A stretch of DNA of 64,000 nt from CAJQLB01 sp041392065 (GTDB taxonomy: Bacteria > Bacteroidota > Bacteroidia > Flavobacteriales > Flavobacteriaceae), in assembly GCA_041392065.1 (NCBI GenBank), contig JAWKMU010000002.1:558001-622000 (forward strand), in the 5' to 3' direction. Position 1 is the first letter of the stretch. Each line of letters starts with the position of its first letter. The notes under the pieces are model-generated. The model was not told where the DNA came from, made no database searches, and saw only the letters and a list, made by a program, of their open reading frames with translations. This document shows, piece by piece, positions 26,758-34,334 of this stretch. The position numbers and the translations under genes are program-made.

Positions 26758-27778
26758 GCTTTTTATACATAATCCGTTGTTTAGATTGTTCAGTCCTATT
26801 TTTAGTGGAGTTGTAGTGTACTTGCTCATATTACTTGTAAACAACAATGTTGAGCAACTTCAAGAACAATTTTTAGGCAACGAACTCTACTTTTGTATTG
26901 GCTTATCACTCATAATTCAAGAGTTTTCAAGGCTTTTACTTTGGGTATTTGGAAAGTTACCTTCTCGATTTTCTTCCTTTATTAAACTCATTATACAAGT
27001 AACTGGATCTATGTTATTATGTATTGTTTTAGTTACTATTTCTATTCACTTATACTATAAAAATATCTTGGGCTTCTCTCCTAGTATTGGAGAATTATGG
27101 TTGTTTAATAGTATCTTTTGTGCTATTACTATCATTTATGTTTTGCTTCATATAAGTCATCACTATCTATACAAAGTAAACACAAAACGACTTGAAAATG
27201 AATATTTGATGAAGCAAATGGTTGAAGACGATTTTATGCAATTTAAAAACGGTATCAATCCAACACTACTGTTTGAATGCTTTGAAGCCATGATTGTATT
27301 AATCAGACAAAATTCTGACAAAGTTGATGACCTGATTGACCATATGGCTTTTGTATATCGTTACATTTTATCAAAGAAAAGTAAACAACTTGTTTTAATA
27401 GATGAAGAATTAAATGTTGTTGATGAACTTGTGCAGTTATTTAACTATTTACCATACAGAAATGTAGAGTTTAATAGAGGCAATAAATCTAGTTTTCTTG
27501 TTGTTCCAGGAAGTGTATTAGCATTGGTTGAAAGTATCATTAGAAGTACTATTAGTAATTCTCAGAAGCCTTTAAGTATTTATTTAGATGAAGACGAAAA
27601 TAATCTAACATTCAGCTATTTAATAAATGATAAAATTGTTTCAGGTTTTAAAAAAGAGTCTATAAGTGATATTGATTATAGATACTCCATATATAGTAGC
27701 AAAAATATCATTATTGAAGAAAAGCAAGGTGAAAGAACTATAAAAATTCCTAAACTCCTAACTAAAAGCAATTCATGA
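26750..27778 (+). CDS. Degenerate LytS-like membrane pseudokinase
   Basis: 342 residues with the same plan as its neighbour: four membrane helices (about 12-30, 43-66, 75-102, 112-140), then a kinase-like cytoplasmic part. At the H-box position it reads FKNGINPTLLFECFEA, so the phospho-acceptor His is replaced by Thr at about residue 172. At the N-box position it has PGSVLALVESIIRSTISNSQ instead of P-x-x-L-Q-x-L-I-E-N-A-x-x-H. Both autophosphorylation and ATP binding should therefore be lost, while the dimerisation helices (DHMAFVYRYILSKKSKQLVLI, then a DELNVV-like EELNVVDELVQLF) are kept. I infer a regulatory partner that heterodimerises with the active kinase. It overlaps both neighbours (8 and 4 bp), so expression is tightly coupled. 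Confidence 0.85.
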   Translation: MNRLFIHNPLFRLFSPIFSGVVVYLLILLVNNNVEQLQEQFLGNELYFCIGLSLIIQEFSRLLLWVFGKLPSRFSSFIKLIIQVTGSMLLCIVLVTISIHLYYKNILGFSPSIGELWLFNSIFCAITIIYVLLHISHHYLYKVNTKRLENEYLMKQMVEDDFMQFKNGINPTLLFECFEAMIVLIRQNSDKVDDLIDHMAFVYRYILSKKSKQLVLIDEELNVVDELVQLFNYLPYRNVEFNRGNKSSFLVVPGSVLALVESIIRSTISNSQKPLSIYLDEDENNLTFSYLINDKIVSGFKKESISDIDYRYSIYSSKNIIIEEKQGERTIKIPKLLTKSNS

Positions 27779-28530
27779 ATGTATTAATTATTGAAGACGA
27801 AATTCCTGCAGCAGAAAAGCTAGAACGTTATATTTTAAAATACGACAACAGCATTGCTATTGTGGCAAAACTGACTAGTATTACTGAAGCAGTAACTTGG
27901 TTAAGTATTAATGAAAACTCTGTAGATATTCTTTTTGTTGATATTCAATTGAGTGATGGTTTGAGTTTTGAAATTTTTAATCAGGTCCAAGTTCAAAAAC
28001 CTATTATTTTCACTACGGCTTTTGATGAATTTGCTGTTGATGCTTTTAAACTAAACAGCATTGATTATATTTTAAAGCCCATAACTTTCACAGAGGTTTC
28101 CAAAGCCCTTACAAAGTTTAAAAACTTCAGGTTAGTGCTATCAAATGAAACGATACAAAGTGCTTCAGAGTCATTTAATAACAAGTCTTTTAAGAATAGA
28201 TTTTTAGTGCGTTTGGGTAATCATATACATTCTATTAAAACTGAAGAAACAGCTTTGTTTTATGCAGAAGGACGAACTGTTTTCTTAGTGACCAACGAAG
28301 GTAAAAAATTTGTTTTAGATTATAAATTAGAAGATTTAAGTCAAGTATTAGATTCTAACAGTTTTATGAGAGTTAATAGAACTTTTATTGTAAATATGGA
28401 AGCAATAAATGATGTCATTGTCTACTCAAACAGTAGATTAAAACTTGTTCTAAATGTTTCAACAGACAATGACATTATTGTAAGTAGAGATCGTGTCTCT
28501 GACTTTAAATCTTGGTTTGGTGGAAGCTAA
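27775..28530 (+). CDS. LytTR-family response regulator
   Basis: 251 residues. The N-terminal receiver domain (1-120) has the acidic pair E7/D8, phospho-acceptor D56 in ILFVDIQLSDG, the Thr of FTTAFD and the Lys of YILKPI. The C-terminal LytTR DNA-binding domain (about 150-250) shows FLVRLGNHIHSIKTEETALF, FMRVNRTFIVNMEAI and the terminal VSRDRVSDFKSWF. It is the output component of the operon, with the LytS-type kinase at 25702 as the obvious phosphodonor. Its start overlaps the pseudokinase stop by 4 bp. It ends 4 bp before the stop of a convergent S41 protease gene. Possible targets include its own operon. Confidence 0.95.
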   Translation: MNVLIIEDEIPAAEKLERYILKYDNSIAIVAKLTSITEAVTWLSINENSVDILFVDIQLSDGLSFEIFNQVQVQKPIIFTTAFDEFAVDAFKLNSIDYILKPITFTEVSKALTKFKNFRLVLSNETIQSASESFNNKSFKNRFLVRLGNHIHSIKTEETALFYAEGRTVFLVTNEGKKFVLDYKLEDLSQVLDSNSFMRVNRTFIVNMEAINDVIVYSNSRLKLVLNVSTDNDIIVSRDRVSDFKSWFGGS

Positions 28531-28534
28531 AAAA

Positions 28535-29992
28535 CTACTTTTTGTTACTTATTTCATTTCTCAGGTTCTCTATAGTTGCATCACCATTCGAGTTTAAATT
28601 ATCCATAATTGATGACAAAAATTCTTGCTTATTTGTTGGATAATTAAAATCAATATCTGGAGCAATTCCTATGCCTTCATAATTGTTTCCTTTAGTATCC
28701 AAATATACTTCGTTAGATAAACCAAACTCCCAACCATTTGGTAATACTCTATCAAAAATATCTGAAAATACTCCCTCAGAAGTTCCACCAACACGAGTTA
28801 TATTGTCAACCGACAAAGAACTTAAAATCATGATTTCAGTAGCGCTAGCTGATTCTTTTGACGTTAATAAATAAACAGGTTTTTTATATGCATTTTCAGA
28901 ATCTAATAATTCTACTCTAATAGGTTTTGTATAATCTTCTCCTAACCTAGCTTTTTTGGTAAAAACCAATCGCTCATTATCATTAAAATGTCTAAGTACT
29001 TCTAGACCAACTTCGTCTTTACCTCCTCCATTAAAGCGGACATCAATAATAATCGCATCTTTGTCTGATAAATCATTCATTACCTCATTCATAATATTTT
29101 TAATGCCTTCTAGTTCTTTTTTTGTGAAATCTTCAGTTGGTAATTCTTCTACCTTTTCAAAAAAAGCCAACCAATAATTCCTTCCAGAGAGAGAATCTGC
29201 CAGCTGATAATCACCTAATCCCATCATTTGGTTCAATTGCATATAACCAATGTTTTCTGTTAAATTTCCCCACTGCACCATTTTGTTGCGTCTAGATTTT
29301 AAATCTTTAATGTAGTGTTCTGCAATAGCATTGGCTACTTCATGGTTTTGATATTGTTTTATTGGTTGAGTGTTATTTTCTGTTTCAGCACCTTCAGAAG
29401 TTTCATTTCTAAGCACAGTAGCAGCTTCTTCAACTTCATCTGGAGCGCTCAAACCAATATGTCCATCGTTGAAAGAGTCTAACATATTTTCCATAATATT
29501 ATAAAGTTCAGCATCTGTAGTTTCAGAATTCACCAACGACTTATATTTATTATACATATCTTCCCAATTAATATTCCTTTCTTCAAAATAAGCATAATGG
29601 TTTTTGAATGTATTAGAAAGGACTTCGAAATTGTAAACAGGATCATTTAATTTTTCTTCTGATAAATCTTCACTACAAATTGTTGGATTGTTGTCAAGCC
29701 TCTTAAAATAGTACATATTTATACCATCTTTAATACTAAGCGTATCATCTTTGAATTTTATGTTGTTTCCAAAATCACTTACTTCTCCATCCAATACTTG
29801 CAGACAAGAAATATCTGTAATATCATATAGAGAAAAGTGCCCATTTTCTACTTTTGCTATTCTGCCATAACCTACAGATTCCCAATAGCCATCTAAAGTT
29901 TTTTCTTCGCTTTGACTTTCTTTTTTGCACGATATTGTTGTGATTAATGTTAAGATAAAAATAACGTATCTGATTGATGTTAAATGTTTCAT
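28535..29992 (-). CDS. S41-family peptidase, lipoprotein
   Basis: 485 residues, with a lipoprotein signal ending ISC at about 20-22 followed by KKESQSEEK. After a small N-terminal domain (tri-helical, LSEEKLNDPVYNFEVLSNTF) the tail-specific protease core appears: IGYMQLNQMMGLG, DAIIIDVRFNGGGKDEVGLEV and TSKESASATEIMILSSL, the last carrying the nucleophilic Ser in the S-A-x-E block, then GNNYEGIGIAPDI. Interphotoreceptor-retinoid-binding-protein-like S41 enzymes of this type act in the periplasm or on the surface; the substrate is unknown. Its ATG overlaps the stop of the GntR gene by 4 bp, so it is in the GntR transcript and is the last gene of the minus-strand cluster. Confidence 0.9.
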   Translation of the reverse strand: MKHLTSIRYVIFILTLITTISCKKESQSEEKTLDGYWESVGYGRIAKVENGHFSLYDITDISCLQVLDGEVSDFGNNIKFKDDTLSIKDGINMYYFKRLDNNPTICSEDLSEEKLNDPVYNFEVLSNTFKNHYAYFEERNINWEDMYNKYKSLVNSETTDAELYNIMENMLDSFNDGHIGLSAPDEVEEAATVLRNETSEGAETENNTQPIKQYQNHEVANAIAEHYIKDLKSRRNKMVQWGNLTENIGYMQLNQMMGLGDYQLADSLSGRNYWLAFFEKVEELPTEDFTKKELEGIKNIMNEVMNDLSDKDAIIIDVRFNGGGKDEVGLEVLRHFNDNERLVFTKKARLGEDYTKPIRVELLDSENAYKKPVYLLTSKESASATEIMILSSLSVDNITRVGGTSEGVFSDIFDRVLPNGWEFGLSNEVYLDTKGNNYEGIGIAPDIDFNYPTNKQEFLSSIMDNLNSNGDATIENLRNEISNKK

Positions 29993-30627
29993 GATTTTTT
30001 TTGTTTAAAATAGTCTTGAATAAAAGGTATGCTTGTTAACCAACTTTCTTTAATGAGTTCTGCGGCTTTTAAGGTATTGCCATTTTTAATTGAAGCAATT
30101 ACATTTTTGTGATAGTCTGAAGATACTTTGGCCAAGTTTGTATCTTCCATATAATAAAATTCATAAAGAAAAACGCGTAATTTTAAATCATATAAAATGC
30201 TTTTTAAAGAATCGTTTTTATAGTTTTTTAGTAATATTTCATGAAATTTAATATCAGATTGAATTCTATCTACTGGGTTATTAAACGAGTTTTCTTTTTT
30301 GAACAGCTTTTCAAGTTTATCAATATCACTTTTATTATAAGTAGACTCACTTACTCCGAGATATTCAAGGTTGGCGATAATGGGATATATTTCTGAAATC
30401 TTCTCAATATTTGGAAGGGGTAAAAAGAATCCTCTATTTGGTATTGCTTCAACTATATCTGCATGTTGTAGCTGAGTTAAAGCTTCACGAATTGGTGTAA
30501 CACTTACCTTTAATTTTTTTGCTAAAACTGGTAATGAAATACGCTCGCCAAAACCTAACTCTCCATTCATCATTTGATCTTGGAGAAAATTTTTCACTTG
30601 ATCTCGTAATGTAATTTTTATTATCAT
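29989..30627 (-). CDS. GntR-family regulator, FCD (FadR-type) subfamily
   Basis: 212 residues. An N-terminal winged helix (about 1-70: LRDQVKNFLQDQMMNGELGF, then LPVLAKKLKVSVTPIREALTQL and IVEAIPNRGFFLP) is followed by the all-helical FCD ligand-binding domain (about 80-205), which in this family senses carboxylic acids, sugar acids or amino acids, often through a bound metal. The promoter immediately upstream contains a palindrome fitting the FadR-group operator, so it is probably autorepressed. The -7 element ends only 4 nt before the ATG, which would make the mRNA essentially leaderless. It overlaps the following S41 gene by 4 bp, and a cluster of SDR and peptidase genes lies upstream on the same strand. 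Confidence 0.92.
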   Translation of the reverse strand: MIIKITLRDQVKNFLQDQMMNGELGFGERISLPVLAKKLKVSVTPIREALTQLQHADIVEAIPNRGFFLPLPNIEKISEIYPIIANLEYLGVSESTYNKSDIDKLEKLFKKENSFNNPVDRIQSDIKFHEILLKNYKNDSLKSILYDLKLRVFLYEFYYMEDTNLAKVSSDYHKNVIASIKNGNTLKAAELIKESWLTSIPFIQDYFKQKKS

Positions 30628-30631
30628 GTGT

Positions 30632-30663
30632 CAAATATAATATATCGTATACGATTTTGCAAA
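30632..30663 (-). promoter_or_regulatory. GntR promoter with palindromic operator in its spacer
   Basis: On the minus strand TTTG (30663-30660) is followed after 20 bp by TATATTTG (30639-30632), a full match to the Bacteroidota promoter pattern. Inside the spacer lies the perfect 12-bp palindrome ATCGTATACGAT (30644-30655), whose core TCGTATACGA satisfies the FadR-group consensus TnGTnnACnA. The arrangement fits direct autorepression of the gene at 29989-30627. Confidence 0.7.
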
Positions 30664-30716
30664 TTTAAAAATTTTAGTTTGAAATAAATAATCCTTTTAT
30701 AATTGGTCTACTAATA

Positions 30717-32363
30717 TTAGTGCTGATTTATCTGTTTAATCATTTTACTAGCATTTTTTCCTGTTTCACCATTAGGATCCATTTTTAAAGCTTTATTATA
30801 ATACTCTAGAGCTTTCTCCTTGTCACCAGCTTTCAAATAACCTTCAGCTAAACTATCCCAAGCATTTGCTGATTCTGGAAACAAATCGGCAATCATCTGA
30901 AAAATAAAAATAGCTTCTTTGGTCTGACCACTTCCTAAAACATTGTACCCAGCTTTATTAAACTGATCTTCAAAGTCAAAAAACTTGTATCGAGGATCTT
31001 TAACCATTTTAGCAGCTTCAGTCTTAAGTTTATCAATTTGTCCCGTTGTAAACAACTCTGTCAAATATTGCATTGGGTTCAACACATAATCATCACCAAA
31101 ATATGAAAGTGCAGCTTCTAGAACAGGATCTTGGTTGGTCTTGTATTGCTCAAAACTCATATCAATTGCTGTGTGAGGTGCTAACCAATCTGCATTTTCC
31201 CATTGCGGTTTGTCTTGCCACCATGCAAATGATAAATAGGTTGGAATTTTACTATTTGGCAAAGTCACTGTTCTATTATCACCATAAAAATTAATGTTCT
31301 CTGCAGTTGGCTCACCAACAAAAATAGCATTGGTGTAATTGCTCATTTCATTTACTAAGTTCTGACATGCAGAAAAAGTGCGTCTGCCTATAATAACAAA
31401 GAGTTTGCCTACTTTATTTATTTTTTCTGATTGAATAATTCCTGTGATGATTGGTTTATTTTTGTAGTTATTTCCTCCTCCATTTAATCTTACATCAATG
31501 ACTAATTTTTCTACATCGTTATTATCGATAAAGTCAAATACTCTTTTATAAAAAGCTGGAATAGCTTCTGAAGGATCATCCTGTATTTGGCTATGTCTTA
31601 TATAAACCGTTTTTTCATCAGCTAAATATTCGTAATAATAGATTTTATCTAAATTCTTCAAGTAATATGGTGTCTCATTTTGATTACGTGCTTCTAGCCA
31701 ATCTCCTTCTTGTTTTACTAAGCTGTAAGTTACAGGAACACGCTCGCCTTTAGGTAAGGCTTTAAAAACTTGTTTAAATGTTTTACCATCCTTTTCTAAA
31801 GTAAATTCAATAGATGATTTTAAAGCTGATGTAATTTTTTGCGCATGTAACACTTCAGGATGTTTCAAATAATTTAACCCAAAGGCTTTGAAAAATTGCT
31901 CGTTTTCAACAGGAACAACAGGATATATAGTTTCTAATGCTTTTTCGATTGGAGTGGATTCTACTGCAATAACCTTTGCTCCTAGTGCATTTTGGTAGTC
32001 TTTATGAGTGCCTTGAATATACACACCATCATTAAAATGGTACAAATTAAAAGGCAACTCACTAAAAGTAAATGGTTCTTGCCTAAAGCTAATGTCTGTA
32101 TGTCCATATTTAAACATTGAAACTATGCGAGCTATACCAACCACAATTTCGTGATCTTGTAGATTTGGGATTTCTGAATGCAATTTTTCTATAGCTGCAT
32201 CAAAGTCTTTGGCTGTTGTTTTTTTAAATAAGAATGGATAATCCTTATGAACGGTTTCCTGAAGAAACTTTAGGTCTTCTTGCCATTGTGAAGCAGTTAG
32301 TTTTTCTTGGGCATACGAAATCATCACCATAAAAAAGGCGATGAAAAATACATACTTTTTCAT
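30717..32363 (-). CDS. S41-like peptidase with C-terminal TPR
   Basis: 548 residues, with a signal peptide over about 1-18 (ending SYAQ). An N-terminal helical domain with LTASQWQEDLKFLQETVHKD is followed by a C-terminal-processing-protease-like core: VEKLVIDVRLNGGGNNYKN and LFVIIGRRTFSACQNLVNEM, where the Ser of F-S-A sits in the nucleophile position, then FVGEPTAENINFYGD. Residues about 490-548 form a TPR unit (SANAWDSLAEGYLKAGDKEK, then ALEYYNKALKMDPNG). An exported hydrolase is likely; activity is not assured because the block around the Ser differs from classical S41. It lies between the SDR genes and GntR on the same strand, 75 bp after the SDR stop. Confidence 0.85.
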   Translation of the reverse strand: MKKYVFFIAFFMVMISYAQEKLTASQWQEDLKFLQETVHKDYPFLFKKTTAKDFDAAIEKLHSEIPNLQDHEIVVGIARIVSMFKYGHTDISFRQEPFTFSELPFNLYHFNDGVYIQGTHKDYQNALGAKVIAVESTPIEKALETIYPVVPVENEQFFKAFGLNYLKHPEVLHAQKITSALKSSIEFTLEKDGKTFKQVFKALPKGERVPVTYSLVKQEGDWLEARNQNETPYYLKNLDKIYYYEYLADEKTVYIRHSQIQDDPSEAIPAFYKRVFDFIDNNDVEKLVIDVRLNGGGNNYKNKPIITGIIQSEKINKVGKLFVIIGRRTFSACQNLVNEMSNYTNAIFVGEPTAENINFYGDNRTVTLPNSKIPTYLSFAWWQDKPQWENADWLAPHTAIDMSFEQYKTNQDPVLEAALSYFGDDYVLNPMQYLTELFTTGQIDKLKTEAAKMVKDPRYKFFDFEDQFNKAGYNVLGSGQTKEAIFIFQMIADLFPESANAWDSLAEGYLKAGDKEKALEYYNKALKMDPNGETGKNASKMIKQINQH

Positions 32364-32438
32364 TTTTGATTGTTTTTGATTGATTAGTTATACTAGTAAG
32401 AAGCGTTTTTTACAAAAACGTTACAGTTTTAATGAAAA

Positions 32439-33203
32439 TTATCTAATATGACTTCCAGCATTCACATCAATTGTGGCTCCTGTAGCATGGTCCATTTGTC
32501 CACTACACATTAAAGCAACCAAAGGAGCTAAATCACTCGGTTTAGTCAACTCATTTAAAGCAATCTCATTAAGCACTCTCTCTTCACCATAAGTCTCAAT
32601 AAAGGACTCAGCCATTTGAGTTCTGGTGAATCCAGGCGCAATCACAAATGATTTTATGTTTTCTTTTCCAAAAGAACGCGCGACACTTCGGGCTAAAGAG
32701 GTCAAACCTCCTTTTGAAGCTGCATAAGCTAAATACTCCTCTGTTTCACCTCGAAACACTGCTCTACTTCCAATATAAATAAAACGACCACCTTTTTGTT
32801 CTCTAAAATGTTCAATGCCTAATTTGGTCAGAATTCCAACAGAATCAAGATTTATAGTTATGGTAGATTTCCAAACACTTAACCAATCATCTAAATTGTT
32901 TTTGGTAGAATGTTGTTGAAAAACACCTGCATTTAAAATAATGGTGTCAATCGTACCAAATTCCATAAGAACATTTTCAAATAAATTGATGACGTCTTGG
33001 GTTTGGCTTAAATCTGCATGAAAGGTTTTTGAATTGGTTTCTTGATACTTAGAAACTAATGTTTCAGCTGATGCTTTGTCAGAGTTATAATGTACAGCAA
33101 CCTTTGCTCCCATTTTCATAGCATAATCAGCTATTCCTTGGCCAATGCCTTTAGAAGCTCCTGTGATAAGAATATTTTGATTTTTTAAGTCAATGTGTGT
33201 CAT
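32439..33203 (-). CDS. SDR-family oxidoreductase
   Basis: 254 residues, a classical short-chain dehydrogenase. The cofactor loop TGASKGIG is at 14-21, NAG at 91-93, the active-site residues are N119, S146 (in YIGSRAVF) and Y160-x3-K164 (in YAASK), and the C-terminal IDVNAGSH closes the fold. The residues after beta-2 (HYNSDKAS) suggest NADP(H) use, as in FabG-like 3-oxoacyl reductases, but the substrate is not predictable. Its ATG directly abuts the stop of the second SDR gene (no spacing), and both belong to the minus-strand cluster with a cupin and peptidases. Confidence 0.92.
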   Translation of the reverse strand: MTHIDLKNQNILITGASKGIGQGIADYAMKMGAKVAVHYNSDKASAETLVSKYQETNSKTFHADLSQTQDVINLFENVLMEFGTIDTIILNAGVFQQHSTKNNLDDWLSVWKSTITINLDSVGILTKLGIEHFREQKGGRFIYIGSRAVFRGETEEYLAYAASKGGLTSLARSVARSFGKENIKSFVIAPGFTRTQMAESFIETYGEERVLNEIALNELTKPSDLAPLVALMCSGQMDHATGATIDVNAGSHIR

Positions 33204-33968
33204 TTATAAAATATGTTTTATCCATCCACCATCTACAGCTAATGAAGTTCCAGTAATAAAGCTTGCGCGTTCACTTGCTAAAAAGGTAACTGCAGCAGCA
33301 AATTCTTCAGGGTTGCCGAAACGTTTAAGCGGAATTTCATCAATAGCAGAAGCAAATGAAGGATTGCTTTCAATTAATGATAATAATCGATTGGTCTTGG
33401 TATATCCAGGCATCACATTGTTTACAGTAATATTATATTCACCCAATTCACTTGCCAATGTTTTCATTAAACCAGCTACAGAAGCACGAACCGAATTGGA
33501 TAAAATTAAATTATCTACAGGTTGCTTTACAGCTTGAGATGTAATAGCAATGATTCTACCAAACTGTTGCTGTTTCATTCCTGGAATAAATGCTTTTACC
33601 AAAGCCACTGTACTGGAAAGTAGAAGTTTATAGGTATTATCCCAATCATCCATAGACAAGCTTTCAAACTTCCCAGAAGGTGGTCCACCAGTGTTTGTTA
33701 CTAGAATATCTACTTTGTTATGGTATTTAAATAAAGTATTTAGAATAGAATTTCTTTCATTATCGTTAGATAAATCGCCAGAAATTGCCAATACTTTTGT
33801 GCTACATTCCTTTTCAATCTCTTTCTTGGTTTTTTCTAGCTTTTCTTTATTTCTTCCATTAATAATGACTATTGCACCTTCTTTTGCTAACTCTATTGCC
33901 ACAGCTTTTCCTAAACCATCACTAGACGCAGCAACAAAAGCGACTTTATTTCTTAAACCTAAATCCAT
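33204..33968 (-). CDS. SDR-family protein with atypical active site
   Basis: 254 residues with the SDR fold: glycine motif ASSDGLG at 14-20, NTGGPP at 92-97, S144 in AITSQAV. The usual Y-x3-K is replaced by S157-N-S-V-R161 (LSNSVRASVAGLMK), and the rest of the helix and ITVNNVMPGYTKT are normal. This belongs to a recognised 3-oxoacyl-ACP-reductase-like SDR subgroup lacking the catalytic Tyr and Lys, in which the S-N-x-x-R pattern is conserved, so the change is a family feature and not recent damage. Whether members are enzymes is uncertain. The stop abuts the start of the other SDR, which suggests a heteromeric or sequential function. Confidence 0.88.
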   Translation of the reverse strand: MDLGLRNKVAFVAASSDGLGKAVAIELAKEGAIVIINGRNKEKLEKTKKEIEKECSTKVLAISGDLSNDNERNSILNTLFKYHNKVDILVTNTGGPPSGKFESLSMDDWDNTYKLLLSSTVALVKAFIPGMKQQQFGRIIAITSQAVKQPVDNLILSNSVRASVAGLMKTLASELGEYNITVNNVMPGYTKTNRLLSLIESNPSFASAIDEIPLKRFGNPEEFAAAVTFLASERASFITGTSLAVDGGWIKHIL

Positions 33969-33971
33969 AGG

Positions 33972-34331
33972 CTATTTTCTTATATAATCGTCAGTACCAT
34001 CTAACCAATCTTCACGAATTGGCGACCACGTATCGATTTCTTCAACATCGCCAATCATTAAAGCTTCATGAGGCAAATGCGCTGGAATAACCACAGAATC
34101 TCCAGGACCTAAGTCCATAGTTTGTTCTTTGTTAGCTCCAAACCAAAATCTGATAGTTCCAGAAATAACTTGTGTCACTTGTTCATTATGATGCTCATGA
34201 AGTGGTACTAAAAAGCCATCTTTAAATTTCATTCTGGCCACCATAACCTTGTCGCCATAAATCATTTTACGTTGCATTTTATCTGTGACTTGCTCTACAG
34301 GAACATCGTCCCAATTTATTTTATTTAACAT
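33972..34331 (-). CDS. Small cupin-domain protein
   Basis: 119 residues, a single cupin beta-barrel. Motif 1 reads PLHEHHNEQVTQVISGTIRFWF (His, His, Glu ligands) and motif 2 PGDSVVIPAHLPHEALM (His ligand), so it should bind a divalent metal. Small stand-alone cupins of this type include sugar-acid isomerases (KdgF-like), dioxygenases and binding proteins; the KdgF-like possibility would fit the neighbouring SDRs and FCD-type GntR regulator but is only an inference. It is spaced by 3 bp from both neighbouring genes and so is firmly within the operon. Confidence 0.9.
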   Translation of the reverse strand: MLNKINWDDVPVEQVTDKMQRKMIYGDKVMVARMKFKDGFLVPLHEHHNEQVTQVISGTIRFWFGANKEQTMDLGPGDSVVIPAHLPHEALMIGDVEEIDTWSPIREDWLDGTDDYIRK

Positions 34332-34334
34332 AAT

